A DNA stretch of 64,000 nucleotides from Lineus longissimus (GCF_910592395.1 NC_088308.1:22275501-22339500); one strand, 5' to 3'; shown: positions 1-13,856, counted from the first letter of the stretch. A program made the numbers and translations. The notes: generated by a model from the letters alone, not told the origin.

Positions 1-8
1 ACGATGAG
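1..8 (+). CDS. 3' end of an exon of an unidentified gene (cut by window edge)
   Basis: The first eight bases are followed directly by GTAAGT at 9-14, a consensus splice donor. The next recognisable exon begins in phase 0, so the last two complete codons here would be GAT GAG (Asp-Glu). The rest of this exon lies upstream of the window. The call rests on the donor consensus and on phase agreement with the exon at 5894, and eight bases carry no other information. Confidence 0.45.
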
Positions 9-3000
9 GTAAGTTCATGCATTGTTTTCCGTAAAAATCAGTGAGCATAAAAAGGCAATTTAAGTGTCAAATTTGACCTGACTAATTACACAATTTGTCT
101 TGGAACAAACTCTCAAATAAGAAAAAAATGGCACTAAACTTTCTTAAAGATGAAGAAGTCAGTTTCTTTTCATTAAGCAATAAACCCGCGCATCTTTGAC
201 GCATTACCTTCAAACAAAATCGACACCCCTAAAGAATCACCAATTTAAAAGTCATCAATTTCTATCCGGCAATTACTATAGGGCAAGAATATCGCCATGT
301 CAGCAGTAATTTCATTTTTACTACGTTACGATATTGCATCGGTTTTTCCGCTCAAATTTAAGTTGCGTATTATCAGAGTGCGTGACAGAATAAATGAATT
401 GCTTTAGAGTGGTTTGCGCTGTAACTGATATCTCCAGCATCTTCTGCCATGAAGAATGAACCCATTAACATATTCTAAATCACCCGACCCGTCTAAATCT
501 CGCGACGAAAACGCATAAATATCTCTGTTTATTTTTCATTAAGGATATGATTCATCTTCAACTAGTGAATGCAAACTTGAAGAAGCACATTAAACATTCT
601 TTGTGGTGGTGAACCACGACACAATACGTGTGATGATTCCGTGTGTGGAATAGGAAATCTAAAGATGGTTTTCCACATAAATATTAATCTTTCTGTCAGT
701 TTATCGCGGGTTTTTTTGGTCGTATTTCCTTATTTGTCATAAGTGTAACTCTTGAGGAATCCCTGGAGTTTGACAGGTTGATGGCAGATTACGTCGTCAA
801 CCATCATTTCATATGTTTGAAATGGAGAAAAAGAAAGAAACTAGCTCGTTCTTTTTTCTCGGTCTAGTAATTGTGAGATGGTGTGCTCGTCTGTTCCCTG
901 CTGTGTTTTCTCCAAAATATAATGCAATTTTCACTAATGTCAAGAGGAAGATTCTCTAGAAAGAAGTCTGTTGGCTTAAAATAGTATTGACGTAAGTAGT
1001 AGTTAGGAGGACCAAGTCTATAGACCTATATTCATTAGTCAACGATCTTTGCAATGTCCCCCGCCATATGAACTAGTGCATAAGTGGCAGATGAGACACA
1101 GGTGTCTCATAGCACATTAACAATAAAACATTGAGATACCTTTAAACAACAATCACATGCAAATAAATACATGTTTTTACTCATCAAGAGATCTCTAGCT
1201 CTAATTTCCTTGTATCAAAATTACTGCAAACATTTCTTTCAAATTTTTTTTTTTTTATTTCGTTATTTTTGGGTGACATCGTAGACTGTGGTGACAACAT
1301 TTCACCTTACGTACTTTAAGGTGGGGATATTTGGCCTACTAACGAATCAACATTAACTGTATCACATCAGCATTGCCTAACCTTAGTTCACCTCGAGCCC
1401 GGGTGCACCTTTGTATCATATACCAAGGCGGATGGCCTCTTCCAGTCGTGCATTGAGCCTCCGCCACAGTGGGCCGCCGCCTCTACCCAGCACACAACGA
1501 GCATGTCAGAGGTACTATTGTCGTGTTGTTCATTTTCGAAGCTGGCAGATGGTAGGAAAGAATGGGGATCATTCTATGCTGCTGCAGGGTCCCTGTTGGC
1601 AGCCACCAGCGCATAATTTGTCACTACAAACGTATAGTCCACGAATGAGATATTAGCCATTAGCAAAAGCGCCAATTATTGAGAACATATATTTTCATGA
1701 ATAAACTTTTTCCACTGGCGTGGTTTTCAAAAGACCCAATCTCGGCTAATGACAGTCTGCCATGGTGAGAGTCATTTAACAGTGAACGCACCGCCGATCT
1801 GGAGATTGCTCATATTTGGGGTCCCAGGGGTAGGGGTTGAGCAGCGTTACGGCAACGCCGTCTCATATTGTGTAAGCCCCTCTGGGGTATACTAGTTTAA
1901 TGAGAATATGTTGCCAGATGAGTTTTAAGGACACATTGAAGGCACTGGTACAACGAAACCCGTACAATCGAGTCTACATCTCCGTTTGTTAGTTGACGAT
2001 TAGTACGTGAAATATTCCCTATTTGCTGCAGTCATCATACCAGAGTCATCTCATGACGAATGGCGTGAATCAAATGATGACACCTTTCCCACTTCCATAG
2101 CCTTTTTCCGGTAAAGGCCAGCTTATTTCTTAAAATCTTGAATTTGAACTTGGGATTTTTCAATTACATATTGTATGTGTTCAAAACACATAGTAACGTT
2201 GTGTAGATGATGTAGAATTGGACGTACTTCAAGGTATTATTAGGAAATATCAGGCCCTCAAAATGACAACATAACCGACATACATGTCATGCCTCATCCC
2301 TTGCATGACTGGCCGCGTAGGCAGGCATACAGGATCAAAAGCACAGTGTTTGTGGAATGAAGGCATGAAGATGCTGCACCTTGCTAAGTGAAGGAGACCC
2401 ATTTAGAAATCTTACCAGCATTATAACGTGTTTTACCACTCGCGTGAAGATTTGACTTCTGTGCGACACGCGGCCAAACCATCTGTTTGTTTGGTTTAAA
2501 GGATTTGGTTTTGTCCCGGGTGGGGCACGATAAACATGGCCCATGATTAATGCGTTAGGGGCACGTGGGTCGCACACGCTCACCATTCAGGGATATTATT
2601 CGAAGAATGGCCCCTGAGATGCCCCAGCTTGTTCTAGATGATATTTGCATAGGCGAGGCGACCACTTGATTAAAGGGTACGCATTGATTCCGTAGAGGAG
2701 AAATTAACGTTTTAGCCATTTGTTTGGTTGGTTCTTGGGGCGAGTAACCCGTGTCACTTTACGATTAAGAAATGAGATACAGCCACTTAATGAATTCAGC
2801 ATGCAGGTTGGCTTTTGATGTATGTTTACTGGTGTAAACCTTAACAGGTTTTTGTTCAATCTGGTGTAAGGAGAAACCATATGCGGCGCCAACGCCTCGG
2901 ACGGCAGAACCATGCCTCGGTATCCCCAGGCATCTGGTCCCCTAAAATCTATTCAATATATTGCAAATTACGGAGAAGGCGTAACAGTCACGTCCAAAAC

Positions 3001-5893
3001 ACTTTCCTTTCTCGAATATCATTTTTTATTGCACTATACGTGTTTTGGAAATAGATGTGAACGTGATAACACGACAATGTGTCACTTGGAATTATGTGAC
3101 GATATGCAGGTGCACGCTTGCTTGTTGTTTAAAGGGGAATTGGAGGCTACATTTGTATAGAATATACATCATCGATACTTTTTCATACACTTTATACATG
3201 CGTTTCTCATGCATTCGTCGCTTTCTACCCCACTTAAGACCCTCCGGGGCAACGGACATATGATCAGCCATGGATATAGGAGCGCCAGACTTTTGTATTA
3301 GACACCTTGAAAGGAAAGACAAGACTCAACTTTTTTCGGGGTTAGAAATGATGTGAGGGCCTTCTCCTTTTTTCTTGATTAAAATACACGATTTTCTCGC
3401 AACACACTTCCCTCATAACACCAACATTCACGAACACATTCAAGAGATGTCACGAGTTCAAAAGCATTATGGCAATATGCATTAACTAAGCTATTTAGAC
3501 TTAACAGCTAATGTCCACGATCAGCTTAACTGTCACGTACAATGGCCAAACATCTTTTCCAAAGATGCCTTAAGTATTACCAAACCAATCCTGATAAACC
3601 GTATTTTGATACCTCCTCCTTAAATGTCAAATAGACCAGCGTGGATAGCTAAGATAAGAACATTTGCTATCTGTTTTGGTGAAGTCGTGTGATAATCCCT
3701 CGTGAGACGTCTATCTGTAACGCCGCCATTTCTATCGGTGTTTAGAGTGATTACACTAAGATTCACGCTGCATTCATTGCCCGTCACGGACAGTCTGCTA
3801 CCTGTAATCCGCTATATTAAAGCTTGTTACAAACACATTTCCTTATTAAGTATTCATGGAAAACCGCGAATATCATCCCTATGAGACGCAACCCGGCACC
3901 CCCATAGATAATTAACATGGCTGGCAATAAGCCGCCATGACAGGCGCGTTCTAACGTAACGCGATGATGATGCTGTACCAATGTCGTCTGAAGGATGTTG
4001 TAAAAATCAGCTTAGATTACACTGAATGAACCACGAATTCACGATATATTGTTACGAACAGCAGATACGTTGGCATCCAAGTTGACTCATATGTGAATCA
4101 GTGGTCATTAAAATGTGGCCAACCAATCGCGATTTTAAAAAAATGAACTGTTCTACGTATTCTATGTACCAAATCCGTCAAATAGCAGGAACTGTTCCAT
4201 GTAAGTCATACTTGGTTCTACATATTGAAAATCGAATCTGTACACTTGGTTTCCTTAGGGCTACTGATTTTGCCTGTCAAATATATGATACCAGACTTTC
4301 TTTTTTCTTTATTCTAGGAAACGCTGTATCACAAGCATTTATGTATAATAACAATATGGCATTTGTTTCATCAGGAATTACATTTGACAGGGATACTTTG
4401 TTGACTATTTAATATATTCAATAAATTCAATTTCTCTGTTACAGTTAACTGATTCTGACATGATATGATATAACTATGCATCTATCATTATGCTGAAGTA
4501 CTTGTCTCTTTATCTCCAAATAAACCTGAAAGACATGACTGCCATAGCTAACACATTTATGCAACATCTCAATTCAGCTCCGATGACACTTTGACAAAGC
4601 ATTACCCAGACAAGTCAATACCAATCCCGCTTCGAATTAGAAATAAACTTGCCAAGCTTGGTAAGAAAATTACGCTCTATATCGGGTTATGAGGTAATAA
4701 AGTGAATAAACTTGCACAATAGTTCAACAGGCGAATCACTGCGAATGTTTGTCAATTTTGCTTAACAAACACTATTCGTCCGTACTGGAAGCTGACATTG
4801 AGACCCCAATCGCGCGTTGCCGCGTTATCTCCTGCTCCAATGAAAACAGCTGTCACCCTAGGGCGCTAAATTCCGATATTCTGTCACCAGGAACGTTGAC
4901 TTACACAAACAGTTACGTCGTCACATTGGCAGGTGACGTCTAAGACGGGCTGATGAAGCAGTGGAGATGGGTCGCACAAATCTATCTCCCACTAATGAAG
5001 TGGTAAAAACGGCAGTGAACAATGAGGCGATCGGGTCGCTCTCGGCCGCAACAAGAGCTAATGAGCTTTATTGAATTAATCAAAATTTTCCGGCAAATTT
5101 CATTGCTCTATTGACAAGGATATGGTAATTAATTGGGATTCGCAAGCGCTTCTGACCTGCGCAACCACCCTAATTCGTAGTGACACTCCAATCCGCGAAC
5201 ATCTCTATTCACTGGCAAACAAAATCATCGCCACCCAAATCTCGCGGAAAGATTTATTTCATTTGTGTACCAAGCGTATCACACTCACAAATTAATCTTC
5301 TCCGGCTTCGACCAACAATCAGACAAAATGCAAAACCATAAAGTTTGCGTATCTTCAATATTGGTCAGCGCTGAGACGGTCTGTTTGTCCCGTTGAATAT
5401 TATTGGCAACTGTGGTCGTTCGTATGGTGACTGATTCGCGGGGCTGATCAATGCTTGGTCATCCTACTCCATAGTCATGTCGGCGGATGTTGTTACAGAG
5501 TATGAGGCAACAATGGGTGAAATTGAGATACAGCCTTCAACTTAGCATCGGGTTATGTTTCGGCCATTGTCTGCGAATTTGCAGGATCATTTGGAGAAAA
5601 TTATAATCTCACTAAAAATGATGTCCCCTACGGATAGTGCATGAGAGAAGACGCCTGAAAACTACGGAAAAAAACGAATAAAAGTTTAATGCAGGTATCT
5701 GGGGGTTTGGGTTCGGTTGTAAGGTCGAAGTGAACATTCAAAAATTGTGTTTTTTTACTGTAATTGCGTGTCGGAAATTCGCGTTGGTCATGAAATAAAG
5801 AAGTACATGTACATGTATAGTATTTTTACTCGAGCAATATGAACATCATTGTTGGCCTTGACAGTAAATTGCGACTTATCTCTCTCGTTTTAG
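9..5893 (+). other. Long intron of the upstream gene
   Basis: The proposed intron runs from GTAAGT at position 9 to a pyrimidine-rich tract and TAG at 5891-5893. It is AT-rich and has a T-run near 1240-1257. ORFs of 60-103 codons inside it (for example 1411-1656 and 4101-4412) have no recognisable domains and are not flanked by a convincing acceptor and donor pair. A doubled TACATGTA palindrome lies at 5804-5817. I see no gene of its own here. Confidence 0.45.
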
Positions 5894-6052
5894 GTTCGGA
5901 CTATGTATAAAGCTCACAGAAAGAAGAAAAACTTAGCGATGCAGGGATATGAGTACTCCGGTTCGGGGAGCGGGTCCGAACACTCACAACAGGGCTCTGA
6001 CAGTGAGGAATCGATGTTAGAGGGGCTAAGCAGGGGAACATTACAAATAGAC
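5894..6052 (+). CDS. Penultimate coding exon of an unidentified gene (probable cytoplasmic tail)
   Basis: This is a 159-bp exon of exactly 53 codons, phase 0 at both ends. It has a CTCTCGTTTTAG acceptor and a GTAAGT donor at 6053. It reads Val-Arg-Thr-Met, then a basic patch (AHRKKKN), then a low-complexity acidic Ser/Gly stretch (SGSGSGSEHSQQGSDSEE), and ends GLSRGTLQID. There is no enzyme motif or zinc finger. A basic cluster followed by a disordered acidic segment is common in juxtamembrane tails of surface receptors, but also in nuclear proteins, and no membrane segment is visible here. The exact codon multiple, good splice sites, and phase match with the next exon support a real exon. 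The gene family is not recognised. Confidence 0.7.
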
Positions 6053-6482
6053 GTAAGTTGACTTTCACTGGGCATTTAATTCAAAACGAAGATACTTAAA
6101 AGCTCTATCCATACTACATGTGCTATAATGAATAAGCATGTGTATTTATGTTCATAGATGTCAAACGCAGTTACTTGAATGTACATATTACATTATTGCA
6201 AATACTGTGCTATATGTCAACTCTGGATGAGTCTGGGCGTTCCCCCGTAATCTCAGGGTCGTGGTACAAGTGTGTTATAGCCATCCTACTGTATGGCGTA
6301 CACTTAGCAAAACATGGTTTTCATTATGCCCACAATCCTTCATGCAACATCGGCAGATCGTCTTAGAATAGCATTTAGGTATGTTTCCTCTCTTAATTCA
6401 GAGTCAATATCCGACTTATGCTTGATTCATTTTTGTCCTTGTCCGTATAATGTTTGCACAATATGGTAAACTTTATTTTCAG

Positions 6483-6656
6483 GATGGTCCGAATGGTTCA
6501 GCCAGTGGTGTCACACAAACAAACAGACAAACAGACGGCCAAGCGGTCAAGGTCAAGCGAAAGAAAAACGGGGGCATGCGCAAACGCAATAAATCTCAAA
6601 TCGAGGCTAGCAGTGATGAAGCTTCGGACTGTGAGGTCATGATCACGAGTGTATGA
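6483..6656 (+). CDS. Terminal coding exon of the same gene, ending in a PDZ-ligand-like C-terminus
   Basis: A TTATTTTCAG acceptor ends at 6482. The exon then reads 57 codons in phase 0 to a TGA at 6654-6656. Joined to the preceding exon it extends a hydrophilic tail: DGPNGSASG, a T/Q/N-rich stretch encoded by an ACAA/ACAG microsatellite, a very basic block (KVKRKKNGGMRKRNK), an acidic Ser block (SSDEASDCE), and the terminus MITSV. Thr-Ser-Val fits the class I PDZ ligand pattern S/T-x-hydrophobic. If that is functional, the protein would be a scaffold-bound membrane or cortical protein, which is inference. The 430-bp intron between the two exons (6053-6482) has a consensus donor and acceptor. 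I cannot identify the gene. Confidence 0.7.
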   Translation, partial: DGPNGSASGVTQTNRQTDGQAVKVKRKKNGGMRKRNKSQIEASSDEASDCEVMITSV

Positions 6657-7175
6657 TAAAGGTTATTTGTAGACATTTTTATAGAAAAATTTGTAATTTA
6701 TAATTCATATAATAATGACAGATTTCATTTGTTTTAACATGAAAATTTGACATCGTTGATGATCTCGAACATTCATAGGAATCATTCACACTTCAGGGTC
6801 ATTGAGAGAAACCCAATATAACGCTTCCTGAACGTGCAAGGAAATGTGAAGAGAAGTGGCTGGGCAAGCCCCCATACTCGTGTTCCAAGCAACTTGCGGC
6901 ACATCATTGTAATGGATCATTGTAATGTTGACTTTGGTGGTGTCGAAAGAGATTTTACCAGCGAAACTGCCCAAAAAAGAGCAATAAGCCTTAGATTTGT
7001 TTTACAAAGTTTCTAAAACGCTTTCTTGGGAACACGTTCTCCAACGTGTAATTTCCACATTATCTTCGTACATTGTATCTTCCAAATGTTAAGCGTTGAT
7101 CTACTGGGAATAGACTCCTCTGCGTACAAGTATAAGTACATGTATAAGTTCCAATAAAGTGTTGATATGCTCGGA
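6657..7175 (+). other. Probable 3' UTR of the upstream gene with poly(A) signal
   Basis: AT-rich sequence follows the TGA. The first canonical AATAAA is at 7153-7158, about 500 bp after the stop. The transcript end is placed shortly after this signal and is approximate. Short ORFs on both strands here have no recognisable content. Confidence 0.4.
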
Positions 7176-10100
7176 CCAGACTCTTCTGAATATAAGTTGT
7201 TTAGTTGAAATAAGGAAAATCTTTTTTCTCCAATACCGTTATGATCAACGAGGCTTTGAAAGAGCATTTGAGAAAAAAACAAATTAGGGGATTTGTGATC
7301 TGTGAAAATGCTTTTTAAAGCTCAATGACTTCAAAACCTGCAGCTCAAAGAATATAGCAGTCTATTAATTGTATGACTTTTTTTCATATCAGTCGGATAT
7401 ACCCGAAACGCAGGATTGACGCATCAGACTTGCAATTACATGTCTCCAATAGCTATTTCCTTAGCTTAAAACTTCTGCGAGTTTGTTAAACACTGGTTTA
7501 ATTTTCGTCTTAGAATGATTCTCCCCTGTATATCCAATCAATCTTATTTGATATGCTGAATGGCAGTGAATTGTTCATTCACGAAACGAAGTGCTTTAGT
7601 ACCAAAGCGAACGAGTACATATTACGTGTTTCAAAATCTGCTTTACAATTTTTAACTGAGGGTATATCTTTAAGTTGGCAAGTTTAGTTGGCAATAAATT
7701 ACCAACTTCCGTAAAAAATAGTTACGATATTGTTCCCGAGAACTAACTTTAAAATAATTATCAACCGCAAATCGGTAATTTTTCGCCGTCTTTATTGGCC
7801 ATCCAAAGTGTCAGATTCATTTTCGAACACGTAGTAGTTTTCTTAGTCCAAAGTCAATGACAGTGTAAGTAGTAGACATAAACGAAGCCTGAAGGATTAA
7901 CTTGCAATATCATGGTTGTTTCAAACATAAGCCATTCAGAAAATCACCGAAGTGAATTCCCCATCGGTGGCAATTTGTTGGTAGAGGAATTTATTATAGC
8001 ACCTTTGAGCACATGGAGGGATTAAGAATGATCTGGTTATCTTGTGTAGTACGTTTCAAATCACAGGGGATTCAGTTACTGCCCGGACGATCCCGATTTC
8101 TTGATCCCGGATGCACTGAACGTCACGGAAATGAGCGATGGTCTGAAACATGCAGAAGTCGCGCTATGTTGAGCCACTTGGGACCGTTCATTTCACATTA
8201 AACTATTTGCTATCCATTTTAATGTAGTTATAAATACGAATAAGAAAAATTGCAGTATTGATTTTAGCCGTCAACAATTTTCTGAACTTTCTTGTCGTAA
8301 ATACACCATTCTATGACACTAAATTTATCATTAACTAAACCTCTCTTTTCATTTGATTAAAGAAGCATGTAGTTGCTGCAGCTTCAATGGAATTTAGGTA
8401 TTATGAAATTCTAATTAATTCTCTTCCAAATGTCAAAAAGCGCAACAAGAATTTGACACAATTTGTACAGAGTGATGCAATCGTTATGGAAAAATGTTTG
8501 GATGAGAAATGCTGTGACATGATTGGCGAAGACGTGAAAGATTGACTTCTTTCCCATTGCCGAATTGCGTCAACATTATGTAATTGTTTGCAGATTCGAA
8601 CCTTTGTCTCGCTTTCTTTCCTGTTTTTGTATGGCAACGACAAAACGCCTACCGTTATGACCGTACCGTCGATTAGGACATGCTTGTCCTTCACCCAACA
8701 TGTCCAGGTTTAAGTCACCATACCATTGTTTCAGACTTAAACAGAAGTTGGCGTGACTGAAAACGTATGTTGATTGCAACTTCAATAACTGCTAAAAACG
8801 CATTTTTACTCCACACTTTATGAAAAAGTTCTTATTTTCAACTTGAGTTTTTAATTCAGAATTCCAAATGCCAGCATTGTTTAATAAGATTTAGTTGCAA
8901 AATTTTCAACTACCTTTTGCGTAGTTTGATTTTGGAGTAGTGATGTCGCAAGCTGGTTGATATATGTGACATGAAGTCCGATAACATCTTCACCGAAACA
9001 CCATTAGCTGGCCGTAGATCTTCACCAGCGACAGGTAGTACCCGTAGAGGGGATTTTGAGACAATCCTTTCCGCAGATGGAGACATTCGAAAAAGACTCA
9101 ATGAAACGAACGGGCGCGATGGAGGTCCTTTGCGAGTAATAAACAGCGTGCCTGGTGCCGATGTGGAGATCGGGCCCAAGAATAACTGCATATGACGCTA
9201 GGATTAAAGGAGAACTTGGTCGGAATTAGGCACCAGTTTGAGATAAGTGCATGATGAGGCAGATTTACATTTGACTCGTACCCAGGACGACTATTTATCA
9301 AACTGCCACTTGTAGCTTTGCTTCCGAAGCGGCGTATCGTTTAAAGGTCAAGTGAATACTTGACGACAGTTGAATTTTCCATATTGATTTGAATATACAT
9401 GTAGTCCTATAGTGAATATGAATTAAACATAGGTGTGTATAATATGGGTTCAAGAAACGACGCTGCTAATAATCTGAGTTGCTGATGATGGCCTGTGCAA
9501 TTACTGTATCACGCCGTGTATTTTATAATTTTCTGCGTACCACTCAAAAAAAAAATTTAGGAACAGACGAGACCTTTAAATTTTGTATCGACTGCTACAT
9601 CAAGGACTACATTTATTCGATGCAATTAATCCACTCTAACACAATTTGAAGAAAGATAACAGAATCCTTTTGGGAATATAACAGAAATATGAAGTTTTGA
9701 GCAATAGATTTGTCAAGTGGATCTGTTGCATATATCAACTGGTCACCCAGATATTGATAAAGATGTAGTTTTACCCTCAACTGATTTTTAATCTGTTTGC
9801 TGCTGTCGATATTTCCATGATAAGAGAAAGTCAAGAAGGTCTTGCATCTTATATAATATATAGATATAGTTTGTAATGGTGGGACGGTCGCACAGTATCT
9901 TAAAAGAGACTGTTACACTGGCATGGAGATATATACCACAGCGATCGAGTTCGACCTGTGTTATGATTAACCTGTTTCGTGTAAATACGTGTGGTGTGAA
10001 TGGGGATATGTGAAAGCTGATCTCCCAACTTAAAGGTTACGTCTGTGTCGGCAACTTGCAGTACCCGACATGTACATGTAGTTATCTGAAAGAGTGGAAT

Positions 10101-13100
10101 ATCTTTTTGGGACGTACTGTACCTTCTACAGTAGTCCGTGCCAGTGCACGCAAACATTAGGTAACAAAGAAAGTAAAAGCAAAAAATCACGGATTTTTGG
10201 TTAAGACTACCTGCATATCGACTTTCATCCCTGATTGAGTGGTTTTTGTTGAATGTTGTGTGAGAGTGCAAGTTGTATCGGGAACAGCCTGCTCTAAAGT
10301 CCCGGGTCAAAACTCCACGTTCCTACATGTAGTTCCACGTTCTGCGGTCGGAACTTGGCCTGTATATACATGTGGGGCTTGGAACGTCCGGTGGATCTTA
10401 TATTTTAAGGTGTCTCCTTGTGTCGGTGTTTGCCTCCTGTTGATAAAGTTGATTAGGGGTGTGCGTGAATGACCAAAGTGTATCGGAGTGCGAATGTTTT
10501 TTGATAAGTTATTGTTACAGTTATTTAATTCGCTTTTGTCAAATGATAATACTTGTTTGTCTGATCAACTTTTATTAGAAAAGTAGAAAATGATTAAATT
10601 AATAACTAATATGTTCAATGGCTGCAACGAAATATAACTTTTATATTGTTATGACAAAGTTGGACTACAATCGATTATAAATTCATAACTGACGAAGTTG
10701 CTATGTACATGTATCATCAACCATGTGATCTCCTGTACATAAATATTGTTCAGTTCAAAGTCAATTTTGTTCATAAAGTAACATAATAATACCAAAAAAA
10801 TCAGACAAGCTTGTATAGTTGTCCTTTGTGACAAATTGCTCTAAGAACTTGTAATTGGAAGATACTTTTGGAAAACTTGTTATATCTTCACATATTATAT
10901 TGTCTTATACTTTGATATACTGCAGAAGCTTGTTACGTAGGATCAATAGTCGACAGAGCAGTTGGCGGTAGTGTAGATTTATACTTGGTGTACAAAAATA
11001 CAAGTTGTACTTTTGTTTTTGAATATCACTCCGAATAAATATTGTCAATCAGGAAGCTAGCAGGTCAGCTAACCATTATTCCGATGTAAGGCCAGTAACA
11101 TGCTGACCATGATCAAATGGCACCCAAGCTGAGAGGACAAACGTTTACAAGTTTAGATTGACGCTACAAAAACATTTCATTGCCACAAGTTAGAATTTCA
11201 TTTAACATGGTATTCAAATACAAAATCACAACATATATCATTGTACATTTTGGGACATGTAGATACACAGACATTAATACTTGATTTCATTTGTACATCA
11301 GGCCATGTGTAAATAAAGACAATCTGATAGTTTGATACATTAAGCGTTGATTTTTGATTTCATTTCCCTGGTAAAGGAATTACCTAAAATATTGGGAGGT
11401 TAACGAGGGGTCAGAATGGTCTGCCTAATTCTGTTCTCCGTCGCGATTAGATTGGCCTTATAGATTATTGAATTCTACCTGGTGGTGTGACCAGGTTTGT
11501 ATAATGTTATTGGAAGCTTTACATATTGCCTGAGGTTCGGTGCTGTGAACCTCGCGTCTAGTGGTGTAAGATTGTCCTCATTGGAGATATCATATCAATA
11601 TGTGCGCACGTATACACCTTTCCAGAAATGGGGCGCTGAGTGTCCGAAATAGTGATGTCATAAGGGGAAACTAGGCATTATGGTGGAGGGACAAAGGAGA
11701 TAGTCATGGTTGACCAACACACTTGAATGCCTTAAATGACGGACAAGGGGGAAAAAGTTAGTTCCAATGCAAGCCACCAATATTCGGGAAGCATGTATAG
11801 ACGCGTGTAATTATCTGTTGTTCCGGATTACGTAACTCGGCGATTCAGTTCAAACCCGTCAACGAAGATCGGACAACTCGTGTTCTTATTCATAAACATA
11901 TATCCTTACAGCCAATTTTGTTCGAACAAATGCATCTTCTAAACATTTTCATCCAGCTGGGTGTTTCGCCAGAATATCGCCATAACCCGAGGTTTGTGTC
12001 AATATGCCCAATCAGGACAAGCAATGAAATCAAACACAGAACAATTTCATATGGCGAGACGCTGATTTGTTGCCCAGGGCACAGGACACCAGATTCGACC
12101 AAATTGGCCCCCTGATTAATTCTAAGAGGGCCCCCTGGCCACATTTTCTCTAGAAACAATAATATTTCGGGGAGATGATTTTATCATCTGGCTAACCGCT
12201 GGCCCAATGTGAGCATTTTCCATATCAATATTGCGAATTTTTACTTAAAGCAATTTACTTGCTTTTAGCCTTGTTGTGAACTGAGGAATACTTCTTGGCG
12301 TGATGTTGTCAGTGTGGTCATTTGGTGAAATGATCAACACCATGCCGGGAGAGAGTCAGAATCATTCTGGTCATGTTCGATGAAAGATAAAGAAAACTGC
12401 GAGAATTTCTAACTCGCTGTTGAGAGAACGTTAGAAACATTTGCCGTTGAATCACAAAATGGCCAAAAATACTACGTGTACATGTATAGAAATATCAAAC
12501 AAGTGCAAAATGAATTAGCTCTTTCGACACTTGTTTTATTTCAATGTTTGTCTTGTAAAAGCATTATATGGGATCGCCGGATTTTTCGGTTTAACACTAA
12601 GAAACATTAATTTAATTCACCTTAACCATTCGAAGACTTGATGAATCAAATCGACCGCGTTTGAAGAAAATTGCCGAAAAACAAACGTGTTAAGTTGTCA
12701 AAATTGAATGCGAAAATCGATCTGTTTTATTGATTAACTTTTTCAATGGTATCAATTCTTGGCGCCTTGGCGAAAAACTTGATTAAGTTGCATCGGGATT
12801 GAAAATCGCACATCTGAAAAAGTCCTCTGCCGGCCGTGGCCTCAGTGTAACTCACAAATTGGTATTTTTTTCAGTGGAATATGATTGCCTAGAATCAATG
12901 GCCGAATCGATGCTACTTTGAAAGTTTATGATAAATCATGATGGTCAGATGGGCACCCATGGGGAAAAGAGAAAGAATATTCAACTCAAGGTGCCCCATT
13001 GATCAATCTCTGTTCTTCAGGCCCCTCAATCATTGTCATGGCATGCAGCATGGGCGCACTCGACCGTGCCTTCTCATCTCCGCCAGCAGTCTGACCGACC

Positions 13101-13764
13101 ATTCCTGGCCACCACATCACCAATCCCAGCACAAGAATTTTGACATGTGTCACAAGTTCGTGTTAATCTGACCTGCTAGCCGCTAGGCGAGAGGCAACAA
13201 ATACTGCGAGATTGGTCAATGCTGCCCAAATAGCCAGTAAAATTGCTTGGCCAGATATGCAATTTTCTGCAAGGTCTAAAGGGCATATCTTGATGGGTTT
13301 GGTCATTGATCATATTAATATCAAGACATGCTTTTTTAAATGTTTGATTTATTCCTCTCGTGGTCTAATTGGCAAGTTGGACACTCTGTCTGTTTGTCTA
13401 TGCTTCATTGATGCAAAAAGAAATCAACCAAAAAATTCACAGATTGGCTTTTACGTACTATTATTGTGATTGTCAACACCTTCCTTCCTTCGACCCCCAT
13501 GGGACAGCTTTCATGGGGGTCAGGATAGGCATAAATCGGCAGGGCAAATAAACATAATGGTATACTGAATGACAAATCTTGCTTACAGAATATAGCATCT
13601 TTTGCATCAAGGCCGCGCCAAAATGTGATGTCTACACACGACGGTTTAATATTCAAATGTAATCCACAACTTCCTCACATCAACTTCTTGTTCATTAGGC
13701 CGGTTAAACATTGCCTCTGAAAGTTTGACCTTGCGTCACTTAATGAGTTGTATTGACAAATGAC
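7176..13764. other. Gene-free stretch, no recognised function
   Basis: No exon with a recognisable domain was found on either strand. It contains several TACATGTA palindromes (9396, 10073, 10324, 10705 area, 12479). One small ORF, 8971-9195, has coding-like hydrophilic composition but no identified homolog. The rest is ordinary AT-rich non-coding sequence. Confidence 0.5.
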
Positions 13765-13856
13765 TGGATGCGGCACTTCTGATTGGCTGATAAAAGTGGT
13801 CTGAAGTTGATGGATGAAAGACTTTTGATTGGTTGATAGTATTGCCTCGTAGTTGA
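13765..13856. repeat. Diverged tandem duplication, 46-bp unit, with paired inverted CCAAT boxes
   Basis: Two adjacent units start with TGGATG at 13765 and 13811, 46 bp apart, and each ends near AGTTGATG. Each copy has a GATTGG-(C/T)-TGATA block. ATTGG is the reverse of the CCAAT box bound by NF-Y, so the duplication gives two such boxes in the same orientation. The copies differ at many positions, so the duplication is old. A regulatory role is speculative. Confidence 0.6.
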
